DNA of 33,454 bases from Methanobacteriota archaeon (lineage in GTDB: Archaea > Thermoplasmatota > Poseidoniia > Poseidoniales > Poseidoniaceae). The notes beneath the pieces are model-generated. The model had not been told where the DNA came from and did not search any database. It saw only the letters and a list, made by a program, of their open reading frames with translations. Of the stretch, positions 1 through 7,193 are shown one piece after another (the stretch's first letter is position 1; each line of letters opens with the position of its first letter). The DNA is taken from positions 1 to 33,454 of the forward strand of contig NZFU01000010.1 in the NCBI GenBank assembly GCA_002689345.1, given 5' to 3'. Made by a program: the position numbers and the translations under genes.

Positions 1-184
1 CGATTGTTACGGCACTTAGAACTAACAAAAGCACAATCATAAACCAGAATCCCTTTGGAGATTCTTCTCTTGTTTTCCAACCCTTTCCTTTGTGATGACA
101 ACCCTGGTGTACCCAACAATATCCCGCATAAAGCAGCATAAGAGCTGGTCCAATAAAATTGACTAATGATCTAATTTCTATCAT
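1..184 (-). CDS. Small membrane protein, 3' end outside window
   Basis: I do not recognise this gene. Reading the minus strand from the ATG at 184 gives 61 codons without a stop, running off the left edge. The start is supported by a good ribosome binding site (AGGTGA, plus-strand 189-194) four bases upstream. The product begins with a hydrophobic segment (about residues 6-25), then a short basic His/Lys-rich loop containing CWVHQGCHHKGKGWKTREE (two Cys, three His), then a second hydrophobic segment (about 46-61). So at least two membrane helices joined by a short cytoplasmic-type basic loop. It lies 48 bp downstream of the SPFH gene on the same strand and may be co-transcribed with it. No function can be assigned. 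Confidence 0.6.
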   Translation of the reverse strand, partial: MIEIRSLVNFIGPALMLLYAGYCWVHQGCHHKGKGWKTREESPKGFWFMIVLLLVLSAVTI

Positions 185-232
185 TTGTTCACCTGATTAT
201 GTTCTTCCTTAGGTTTTTTTATCCAATAATAA

Positions 233-1156
233 TCATTGGTATAGTGTCCCAGTGTTCACTACTGGTGTTGTGTCTGTTTCAGAACAGAGAACAACTAGTA
301 GGTTACTCACCATTGTTGCTTTCTTATCTTCATCAAGTTCGATGATTCCTTTGGTACTTAGCTGGTTAAGTGCTAATTCAACCATTCCAACCGCACCAGC
401 GACAATCTCGTGTCGTGCTGCTACAACAGCACTTGCTTGTTGGCGTCGTAACATTGCTTGAGCAATTTCGGTGGAGTATGCTAAGTAACTGATTCGAGCC
501 TCAAGAACTTGAATTCCAGCACGTGCAAGGCGTGCCTCAACAGATTTCTGCAATTCCATTGCAATTTTGTCTTGGTGGCTTGAAAGAGTAATTCCTCCAA
601 TATCTTTCTCCTCGATGGCATCGTATGGGTACTTCGTAGCCATTTCACGTAGTGCCGCTTCACTTTGAATTTGAACGTAATGACCATAATTTTCAACTTC
701 AAACATGGCTTCTGCAGCATCATAAACTCGCCAAACAACTACTGCTGCAATATCAATTGGATTCGCATTGACATCGTTAACTTTCAATTTACTAGATTCA
801 AAGTTGTTAATTTTGAAAGACATCTTCGATTTGTGATATAATGGATTCAGGAAAAACCTGAACCCTTCCCTCTTTAGTGTTGATTTATATTTTCCAAAGA
901 ATTGTACAACAACTACTTCATTGGGGTTTACAATAACATATGAATTCCACATGAGTAGCCAAAGCGGTCCTGTCAAAATTAGCAATAGTGCTCCAGGTCC
1001 AGTGGCAGTTAGAGCCAAATTGAGTACAGTGAGGCCTAAGTGGATCATTAAGCCTAGAAATCCATTTATTGATGTTTTAGATTTTATGTCCTTATACTGT
1101 GGTTCATTAGTGTGTTTTACAGCATCAAGTTGTAGATTTACTGATTGCGGTTGCAT
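233..1156 (-). CDS. SPFH/band-7 domain membrane protein
   Basis: A 307-residue SPFH (stomatin/prohibitin/flotillin) family protein. Family members form oligomeric cages or microdomain scaffolds on membranes and often regulate proteases or lipid organisation. Seen: a hydrophobic hairpin at about 33-72, then the band-7 entry sequence ([18 protein letters not shown], about 73-90), the SPFH core with [19 protein letters not shown], an alpha-helical stretch with [20 protein letters not shown], and a conserved-looking tail [10 protein letters not shown]. This tail is typical of a broad bacterial/archaeal SPFH subgroup, not of HflK/C. The ATG at 1156 is favoured because a TATA-like box (1177-1186) is centred about 24 nt upstream, giving a leaderless message. 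It lies 63 bp downstream of the CD36-like gene. The exact partner or client is unknown. Confidence 0.88.
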   Translation of the reverse strand: MQPQSVNLQLDAVKHTNEPQYKDIKSKTSINGFLGLMIHLGLTVLNLALTATGPGALLLILTGPLWLLMWNSYVIVNPNEVVVVQFFGKYKSTLKREGFRFFLNPLYHKSKMSFKINNFESSKLKVNDVNANPIDIAAVVVWRVYDAAEAMFEVENYGHYVQIQSEAALREMATKYPYDAIEEKDIGGITLSSHQDKIAMELQKSVEARLARAGIQVLEARISYLAYSTEIAQAMLRRQQASAVVAARHEIVAGAVGMVELALNQLSTKGIIELDEDKKATMVSNLLVVLCSETDTTPVVNTGTLYQ

Positions 1157-1176
1157 ATTCAGTCCTACATGTCACC

Positions 1177-1186
1177 AATATATTAT
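1177..1186 (-). promoter_or_regulatory. TATA-like promoter of the SPFH gene
   Basis: On the minus strand this reads ATAATATATT. Its centre is about 24 nt before the SPFH start codon, the spacing expected for a leaderless archaeal transcript. It is the most TATA-like sequence in the 63-bp gap. Inference from sequence only; the start of transcription has not been seen. Confidence 0.5.
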
Positions 1187-1213
1187 GATATCTAAGTGAT
1201 ATCACTGTGATAT
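1186..1213. promoter_or_regulatory. Three TGATAT repeats with embedded palindrome, possible operator
   Basis: TGATAT occurs at 1186, 1197 and 1208, that is, three copies at exact 11-bp spacing. The middle copy lies in a perfect 12-bp palindrome AGTGATATCACT (1195-1206). The array sits directly upstream of, and touches, the TATA-like box of the SPFH gene. Same-face helical spacing next to a TATA/BRE region suggests a binding site for a repressor or activator. No regulator is identified in the window. Confidence 0.4.
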
Positions 1214-1219
1214 TAGTGG

Positions 1220-4135
1220 TTAAGCGGTATCTTCAGAAGATTCAGCAGGTTCTATCTCATCATCCAAGTCATCTAATTCTAATTCCGAATTAATTTCCTC
1301 AGGCTCATCATTCCACTTTGCTTCACCAATTCCCACATCATTATCTGGTTTGAAAATCATTACAGCCCCCATTAATAGGGATATTAAAGCCGAAATCCAA
1401 AGTCCAAGGGTGACATAATCTATCCAATGGTCAAAATTAGTAAAGTAAGCAAATTGATCTTGATTTGTAACGATTTGCGATTCCATAGTTTCAGCGGTTT
1501 CATCATCGAGTTCCCCTGTAGTTTTAATCACGAAAACCTCTTGCAAATCATCCTTTGTGGGCGGAGTTTGTTGCTCGGTAGTGTTCCTTTTGTCGAGCCA
1601 GAATGTTGATTCAGATTCTCCTGCAATTATCGCCCCACTAATCTGTTCAACCTTGAGCTGAACATTACTTCCAAAGTAGACAGGAAGCGCTCCTGGAATG
1701 ACATCTAACAAATCTCCATTATTGATTAGTTTGCCTTGAATCGGACGAGTTAAAGGGTCCATTTCAGCGGTGCATACATCGACTGGTATTCCCTTTAGAG
1801 TTCCTTCTTCATCACAAATTATGGCTGCAGTTCCATAGCCAGATAAGTCGACTAAATCACCTTCGCCAGTTACAAACCCTCCAGTGGTTTCACTCTGCTT
1901 TTCAGCGGTTAGTAGTCCAAAGGTGGCTTGTTCTTTCTCGAGGGTTCTCCATCCGACATATTCACTATCACCAACTTGAACGGTTTCTCCTTTATCACAA
2001 GTATCTGTCTCACCTGTACAAATTGTAATTAGTGCAGGATTACCGGTTGAAATTCCCCCTTCAACATATGCACTTGAGCCATAGTATGTTTCATTTGATT
2101 CAAGGCTAGTCCAGCCAACGGTCATGTCATCCTTATCTCCAGATTGTAAGTAGGCATTTACTGGGTCATGCCATCCTAGAAGCCAATTATTGACCGATTG
2201 TGTGAGATAGCGAGATGTTTCAAAGGAATCGATCAATACTTCAGGAACTATATTCTTGAAGACATATTCCATCATCAGTAATCTAACAGCCCCACCAGCG
2301 TCAATATCTATCCCGTAGATATCTGCAACGGTTTGGTTTGTCCATTCTACGGCTTCAGCAGATTGATTATTAGTATAGTTAATCGGTAGTGATTTACCAC
2401 TTAGTTCTCCATAAAGAAACATGCTTGCTCCTTCCACAGTTGTTAGGCCCCATGGGCCATACAAGATGTTTGCACTCTTTTCTCGAGAGATGTCAATTGG
2501 GTCACCTGATGGGAATCCATATACTCCACTTCCCCAACTGCCGCCGGCATTTAGTGAATATTCTAAATACGGATCCTTCTCGTCAAGTGGGTTATCAGAA
2601 CCAAATGTTTGATTTACAAATTCTGAGGCTGTAATATTGCCCTCATCCCCGATTAAAATCAGTGGCAATGTTGTGGTGTCATCCATCCAATCACTACAGA
2701 AGTCTTTCAGAACTTGATGCTGGTTTCCTGTAATTCCATAGGTGTCGATGGCAGTTTGTTTATCCATGTCCAAGAATTCTGTTAATCCAAAACTTGTTCC
2801 TGAATCACTTACAGCGACAATACCCATCGGTTCATCAGTTTCATGCCCCATTGCAAATACCTTGCTAGCAACATCATCGTCCATTTCGATTCCAAATAAA
2901 TTCAGAGCCCTAGTTGAAAGATTAACCCCATCTTCAGAATAATCTGTTAGATAGTCATCATTGCCTGCACCATCATCTAGCATTAATTTGCCCATCCCTC
3001 CATAAAGGGTCCAATCTCTGGAGAGGGTTATGTTCAAGTCGGTAGGATGTGTAAATCCCCATAATTCAGCACGTTGCAAAGTGATTGAATCTTCAGGGTT
3101 TTGGAGAATTTCTTCCATAGAATCCGGCTCACCCATTGCAGCAAATACAAGTGGTCCCATGAAATTATTCAGTGAAAGGTTTTCACCTTCAGGGCCTACT
3201 GCCTCATAGAATGCATATTCAAGATTAATAGTTGAAATAAAGCTACTAGATTCATTGTCAATAACATTATTTCCGTTCAAGTCACCAGTTCGGTCACCAT
3301 TTTGGTCCCAGCCCCAAACTTCATCCAGTTCAAGAATTCCATCGCCATCATCATTCCAAGTTCCATCAACCCACCTCGGAGTTACTCCACCTTCACCAAG
3401 ATAGGTTTTGGTATCATCTTCTAAGAACGCATCTCCGTATGCTTCATCAAATAGATTGAACATCTCGTCTAAGTAATATGATTCTGCGGAATTACCTAGG
3501 CTTGTATCAACTACAGCACCCTCATAATCACCCTCAGTAAGTCTCAAATTATCTATATTATATTCATTGTAATCTGCTACTTCATATGCAGCAGAAACTT
3601 GCTTCATGTGAATGTCAATTACACCAGATACAAATGCTGTTTTGGTAGTTTCCATAACAGTGTTAATGGCAGTACCTGTGGCTCCAACAACCTGTGGAGT
3701 AAATGCGATATTTAGTTGACTCACTTCAGTAGTACAGGGTACTTTTGTTTCTTTGGCGCAAGCATATGAGGTGGTCTGCTTGTATGTTAGCAATCCATTT
3801 TTAACATCATAATTATCCACTTCTTTCTTGAGTGTGACATCATAAGTTACAGGACCTACTCTTTCGTAAATTGGTTCCGTATAATTATCATTAACATCAT
3901 CAACATTTGTAATGTGCCAAGCATAGAAGTCTCTTTGGCTAGTCGATTCTTTCCAGTCCTCATTCACCTCTGTGCACATTACATTCTCACAAATATCATC
4001 TTTAGCCTTCATAGCCACTGCTTCTTCAACAGCAGCAGGAACTTGGTCGGTTGCATACATGCCTATTCCAATATTTAGTGATACTAATACTAGGCTAGTG
4101 GCTACAAGAATGGCATTCAGAGGATTGAGTCCCAT
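1220..4135 (-). CDS. CD36/LIMP-2/SR-B-like surface protein
   Basis: A 971-residue protein with a short N-terminal tail, a membrane helix at about 7-27, a large ectodomain, a second helix at about 905-928 and an acidic cytoplasmic tail (930-971). This two-anchor topology is that of the CD36 scavenger-receptor family. Three stretches match family hallmarks: residues 69-102 (DFYAWHITN...PIYERVGPVTYDV, like the W..TN...GPY.Y entry motif), 651-663 (WLLGWHDPVNAYL, like the LLWGYxDPxL motif), and 867-888 (VFVIKTTGELDDETAETMES), which aligns with the WLNETGTIGDEKA..FRSQ segment just before the last helix of human CD36. Nine ectodomain Cys fall in near pairs, and there are many NxS/T sequons. Residues 261-296 hold calcium-loop-like sequence absent from CD36. 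In eukaryotes the family binds and transfers lipids; a lipid-uptake role here is inference. It is about twice the usual family length. Confidence 0.7.
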   Translation of the reverse strand: MGLNPLNAILVATSLVLVSLNIGIGMYATDQVPAAVEEAVAMKAKDDICENVMCTEVNEDWKESTSQRDFYAWHITNVDDVNDNYTEPIYERVGPVTYDVTLKKEVDNYDVKNGLLTYKQTTSYACAKETKVPCTTEVSQLNIAFTPQVVGATGTAINTVMETTKTAFVSGVIDIHMKQVSAAYEVADYNEYNIDNLRLTEGDYEGAVVDTSLGNSAESYYLDEMFNLFDEAYGDAFLEDDTKTYLGEGGVTPRWVDGTWNDDGDGILELDEVWGWDQNGDRTGDLNGNNVIDNESSSFISTINLEYAFYEAVGPEGENLSLNNFMGPLVFAAMGEPDSMEEILQNPEDSITLQRAELWGFTHPTDLNITLSRDWTLYGGMGKLMLDDGAGNDDYLTDYSEDGVNLSTRALNLFGIEMDDDVASKVFAMGHETDEPMGIVAVSDSGTSFGLTEFLDMDKQTAIDTYGITGNQHQVLKDFCSDWMDDTTTLPLILIGDEGNITASEFVNQTFGSDNPLDEKDPYLEYSLNAGGSWGSGVYGFPSGDPIDISREKSANILYGPWGLTTVEGASMFLYGELSGKSLPINYTNNQSAEAVEWTNQTVADIYGIDIDAGGAVRLLMMEYVFKNIVPEVLIDSFETSRYLTQSVNNWLLGWHDPVNAYLQSGDKDDMTVGWTSLESNETYYGSSAYVEGGISTGNPALITICTGETDTCDKGETVQVGDSEYVGWRTLEKEQATFGLLTAEKQSETTGGFVTGEGDLVDLSGYGTAAIICDEEGTLKGIPVDVCTAEMDPLTRPIQGKLINNGDLLDVIPGALPVYFGSNVQLKVEQISGAIIAGESESTFWLDKRNTTEQQTPPTKDDLQEVFVIKTTGELDDETAETMESQIVTNQDQFAYFTNFDHWIDYVTLGLWISALISLLMGAVMIFKPDNDVGIGEAKWNDEPEEINSELELDDLDDEIEPAESSEDTA

Positions 4136-4192
4136 GCTTTACGAGAATATACATTCAGCATTGAACCTTGCGTAGGAAAACGCACCACAGTG

Positions 4193-5632
4193 TCACTCTG
4201 TGCCGGAAATAGTTCCATCGGCTTCTAATCGATATAATCGGATAGTACTCGTTGCTCCGCGCATTGCTAAAGGTGATCCTGAAATTGCTACCACTCTTTC
4301 TCCAGATTTTATTGAACCATTTGCGGCAAGATTTCGTATCGCTTGTTGCATTGTATGTGAGCCTCTTTCATGCTCATCAACCATAACAGTTTGAACCCCC
4401 GGAAGTAGATTCATTCTTCTAGCGGCTCTAATTCTATCTGTGACTGCAGTAACTGCAAAATCGGGCCTGTACCCTGCAACTAATCTAGGAGCATTCCCAT
4501 GTTGAGTAGCTACAAGAATATGCCTTGCTCCTGACATTTTAGCTAATTCTACACCTGAATGTGCAACCGCACGTGTCGAGCGGAATTTCGAGAGTGCACC
4601 GGGTGTGCCTCCTGAAGATACTAGACCCTCTTCGGTGGCACTAGCGATTCTGATCATGGTTTCAACCGCAGCTACAGGATGGTTTCCTGATGCAGTTTCA
4701 CCAGATAGCATTACAGCAGTACTGCCATGGCGGATTGCTGTAGATACATCGCTAACCTCGGCTCTAGTTGGTCTTGGATTTAATGTCATAGATTCGAGCA
4801 TTTGAGTGGCTACTATAACCACCATTCCTCGCATCAATCCGGCATCGATAATGTTCTGTTGGGCTAAAGGAACTTGCTCCAATGGAATCTCCACGCCCAA
4901 GTCGCCTCTAGCAACCATTACAGCATCAGCTGCATCTAGAATTGAATGCAAATTAGTTAGTGCCGCAGGGTGTTCAATTTTTGCAATAATTGGAGTATGT
5001 AATCCTGCAGCATTAATCGCATCACGTGCAGGGCGTAGGTCTTCTGCGGTTCTTACATATGATACTGCTATCCAATCTGCTCCCGCTTCCAATGCATGGG
5101 ATAGTGCGAGTTTATCCTTTTCACCGATTGCAGGTAGATCGATCATAGTACCAGGTACATTGATTCCTTTACGACTGGTTAGAGGGCCACCATCTTCTAC
5201 AATACAATCGATAAACGATGATTTTTCACCACCGGTTTCACTAACTGATAATCTGATTAATCCGTCTGCGAGTAGAATCGAATCTCCTTTGTTCAATTCA
5301 GCAGATAGACCGTCGTATTCGACAGGTAGTTCAGGACCTTCATGATTCGATTTACCACATAATAGTCGAACAGTTTCACCACTTGTAAGTAATCTAACCC
5401 CTGAAAATTCACCTAGGCGTAGTTTTGGACCTGGTAGGTCTGCCAAAATACAGGTGGTTCGTTCTTCAGTTTCTAGAGAACGAATTTTTTGGTATAATTC
5501 TGTTTTTTGTTCGGGTTCACCATGTGAGTAATTGAGACGAAATACATCGGCTCCAGCGTCAAAAATTGATTTGAGATTATCCCAATCCCATGAAGATGGG
5601 CCGATGGTGGCTACCACCCTTGTTCTTCTCAT
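4193..5632 (-). CDS. pyk: Pyruvate kinase
   Basis: A 479-residue pyruvate kinase, which transfers phosphate from phosphoenolpyruvate to ADP at the end of glycolysis in the cytoplasm. Seen: the N-terminal RTRVVATIGPSS strand; the substrate/K+ site FRLNYSHG (R32, N34, S36); DLPGPKLRLG (65-74); the catalytic lysine in IIAKIEHP (K218, E220); the metal-binding MVARGDLGVEIP (239-250); ATQMLESM with T276; RPTRAEVSDV and VMLSGETASG (308-316). The C-terminal regulatory domain is present, so length is normal. The B-domain lid occupies about 73-160. It stands 57 bp beyond the CD36-like start and 54 bp after the YbjQ-like gene, same strand. Nothing odd beyond STAIRHGSTAV replacing the usual NAVxDGTDAV. 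Confidence 0.97.
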   Translation of the reverse strand: MRRTRVVATIGPSSWDWDNLKSIFDAGADVFRLNYSHGEPEQKTELYQKIRSLETEERTTCILADLPGPKLRLGEFSGVRLLTSGETVRLLCGKSNHEGPELPVEYDGLSAELNKGDSILLADGLIRLSVSETGGEKSSFIDCIVEDGGPLTSRKGINVPGTMIDLPAIGEKDKLALSHALEAGADWIAVSYVRTAEDLRPARDAINAAGLHTPIIAKIEHPAALTNLHSILDAADAVMVARGDLGVEIPLEQVPLAQQNIIDAGLMRGMVVIVATQMLESMTLNPRPTRAEVSDVSTAIRHGSTAVMLSGETASGNHPVAAVETMIRIASATEEGLVSSGGTPGALSKFRSTRAVAHSGVELAKMSGARHILVATQHGNAPRLVAGYRPDFAVTAVTDRIRAARRMNLLPGVQTVMVDEHERGSHTMQQAIRNLAANGSIKSGERVVAISGSPLAMRGATSTIRLYRLEADGTISGTE

Positions 5633-5686
5633 GTTTTAATCTCGGGGCCTCTAGGACTAAAGGACTCTCTATGTAATCTCCTTATT

Positions 5687-6208
5687 TCAACGAATTCCGG
5701 TTCCATAAGCTACGAATTCAAGAGTGCCTAATTTATTCTGTTGACCACCTTTTATTTTGTTCATAACCATTGCAGTTTCAACTCTTACATTGATTACTTC
5801 ATCCCATCCCTCACCTATCGCTTGTTCTCTCAAGCGTTGAACGACTTCGCTTCTACCATACGCTAGGATTTTGTCAAAAGATTGGATGTTACCACCAAAA
5901 ATAGATTTGATTCCACCTAAGAATAATTGCCACCAAGAAGGTCCTACGGTGATATTTGTCATCACTAAACTCGATTGAGTAATTTTGTCCAAACTTATCG
6001 GAGTTGAAAGTGTGTGGATGTTATCTCCTCCTACAAGTGTTGCAACATGGCGCTCTCTTGCTAATAATCGCTTGAACATTTTAGATTGATGTAAACCACC
6101 AAATAACATTGAGTAAATGAATGCTAAAGGAAAGAATGCTCCAAATGCAATACCGATGAGGATCAGAGAATAAACTAATATTTCACCAACATCACCAGAT
6201 TCGAACAT
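5687..6208 (-). CDS. Membrane-anchored YbjQ-like (heavy-metal-binding fold) protein
   Basis: 173 residues. An N-terminal membrane helix (about 9-36) is followed by a linker and a C-terminal domain (about 85-173) of the YbjQ/DUF74 family: TNITVGPSWWQLFLGGIKSI, the GGNIQSFDKILAYGRSEVVQRLREQA helix, EVINVRVETA, and the ending LEFVAYGTGIR. Family structures are small pentameric barrels; some members are called heavy-metal-binding but a shared function is not firm. The start lies 4 bp after the soluble paralogue upstream, so the two are translated from one message. The domain has diverged from its neighbour (W in place of several small residues), suggesting a hetero-oligomer or a membrane-tethered partner (inference). 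Confidence 0.75.
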   Translation of the reverse strand: MFESGDVGEILVYSLILIGIAFGAFFPLAFIYSMLFGGLHQSKMFKRLLARERHVATLVGGDNIHTLSTPISLDKITQSSLVMTNITVGPSWWQLFLGGIKSIFGGNIQSFDKILAYGRSEVVQRLREQAIGEGWDEVINVRVETAMVMNKIKGGQQNKLGTLEFVAYGTGIR

Positions 6209-6212
6209 TATT

Positions 6213-6539
6213 TCACCCCTCAGTAACTATTACGGCAGTTCCATAAGCGAATAATTCTGCGGCTCCACCTGCTACACTGCTCGTGGCAAATCGTACATTG
6301 ACTACTGCATTTGCCCCTCTTTGGCCAGCATCCATCATCATTCTTCCAATTGCTTCTGTACGCGCTTCCATCAGAAGTTCAGTGTACGCTTTCAATTCAC
6401 CACCGACGATATTTTTTAATCCAGCTAGGATATCCTTTCCAATATGTTTAGCGCGAACTGTAGAACCTGTCGCTATCCCTAATGATTTTGTTATTGTAAA
6501 TCCAGGGATGGTTTCAATATTTGACGTCATCATTTCCAT
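6213..6539 (-). CDS. YbjQ-like (DUF74) protein
   Basis: Up to 108 residues, the usual length for a stand-alone YbjQ/DUF74 protein. Seen: IPGFTITKSLGIATGSTVRAKHIGKDILAGLKNIVGGELKAYTELL is the family core start, followed by the EARTEAIGRMM helix, GANAVVNVRFATSS and the terminal ELFAYGTAVIV. The N-terminus offers three in-frame ATGs (6539, 6533, 6530); the last gives MTSNIETIPGF and best matches family starts, but none has a clear ribosome binding site. The start lies inside the end of the upstream membrane-protein gene, so translation is probably coupled. Pentamer formation and metal binding are family-level knowledge; the role here is unknown. Confidence 0.85.
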   Translation of the reverse strand: MEMMTSNIETIPGFTITKSLGIATGSTVRAKHIGKDILAGLKNIVGGELKAYTELLMEARTEAIGRMMMDAGQRGANAVVNVRFATSSVAGGAAELFAYGTAVIVTEG

Positions 6540-7188
6540 GAATGGGGCTTGATGTGGAGGGTTCTTTTATGTTTAGATGGAAGCCACTTTCGGGGATTTG
6601 CTGTTTGGAGTGATATAAATTAGTCAGTACAATAGTCAGAGCTATGAAAAATATTCCACACATAGATGAGGTGAAAACAGAAGTTTTTGCAATCCAAGAG
6701 TAATCACCACCTCCTGGAATACTATCCATATAATTAGCTACAATCTCTGAAGAGATGTATGATGTCCATACATCTCCTATAATTTTGGTAGCACCAAATG
6801 CGATTCCAATCTGCATCATTTTTTGATGTTGTGTCCAGAACATTACTATTGCTGGCACCCCAATTATAACAGTCAAGATTGCAAATATTTGAGTCACTTC
6901 TGTCACACTTGAATCTTCTAATTCATCAGTCATTGTAAGATAGGACTGGTAATCATCCCATTCTTGTAGCGACCAATTGTAATTCCGTTGTTCCTCTTCT
7001 GTACCGTTTTCAGGGTAATCACCTGGATTTTCAGGCTCATTTCCAAAAGAATAGTGATTTATTCCATTGATTCCAAATATTTCCAAGTAGAACAGGTTAG
7101 CAATAGACCCCAATACAATAATTCCAAGAATCATTGCAAAAACACGAGCCCACCATGGGCTATGTTCGTTAATTGAATCCAAATCCAT
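6514..7188 (-). CDS. Uncharacterised four-helix membrane protein
   Basis: I do not recognise the family. With the ATG at 7188 it has 224 residues: a helix at about 13-35, an acidic loop rich in Glu/Asn/Tyr (about 40-95, with NGT and NWS sequons) likely outside the cell, helices at about 96-119 and 122-140, a further loop, a helix at about 170-195, and a polar Ser/Pro-rich tail. A start 33 bases further up (7221) would run into the pheS coding end; 7188 lies just beyond the pheS stop and is preferred. It is wedged between pheS and the YbjQ-like pair and is probably in the same transcript. Confidence 0.7.
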   Translation of the reverse strand: MDLDSINEHSPWWARVFAMILGIIVLGSIANLFYLEIFGINGINHYSFGNEPENPGDYPENGTEEEQRNYNWSLQEWDDYQSYLTMTDELEDSSVTEVTQIFAILTVIIGVPAIVMFWTQHQKMMQIGIAFGATKIIGDVWTSYISSEIVANYMDSIPGGGDYSWIAKTSVFTSSMCGIFFIALTIVLTNLYHSKQQIPESGFHLNIKEPSTSSPIHGNDDVKY

Positions 7189-7193
7189 TTCAA

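Noticed and set aside
195-232. Seven-T run near 214-220 as terminator
   Set aside because: The T-run is on the plus strand, while the genes on either side are read on the minus strand, where it is an A-run; no hairpin.
4806-5345. Plus-strand open frame of 179 codons
   Set aside because: Lies wholly antisense to pyruvate kinase, whose motifs are intact; no start signal; product is Ser/Pro/Ala-rich shadow sequence.
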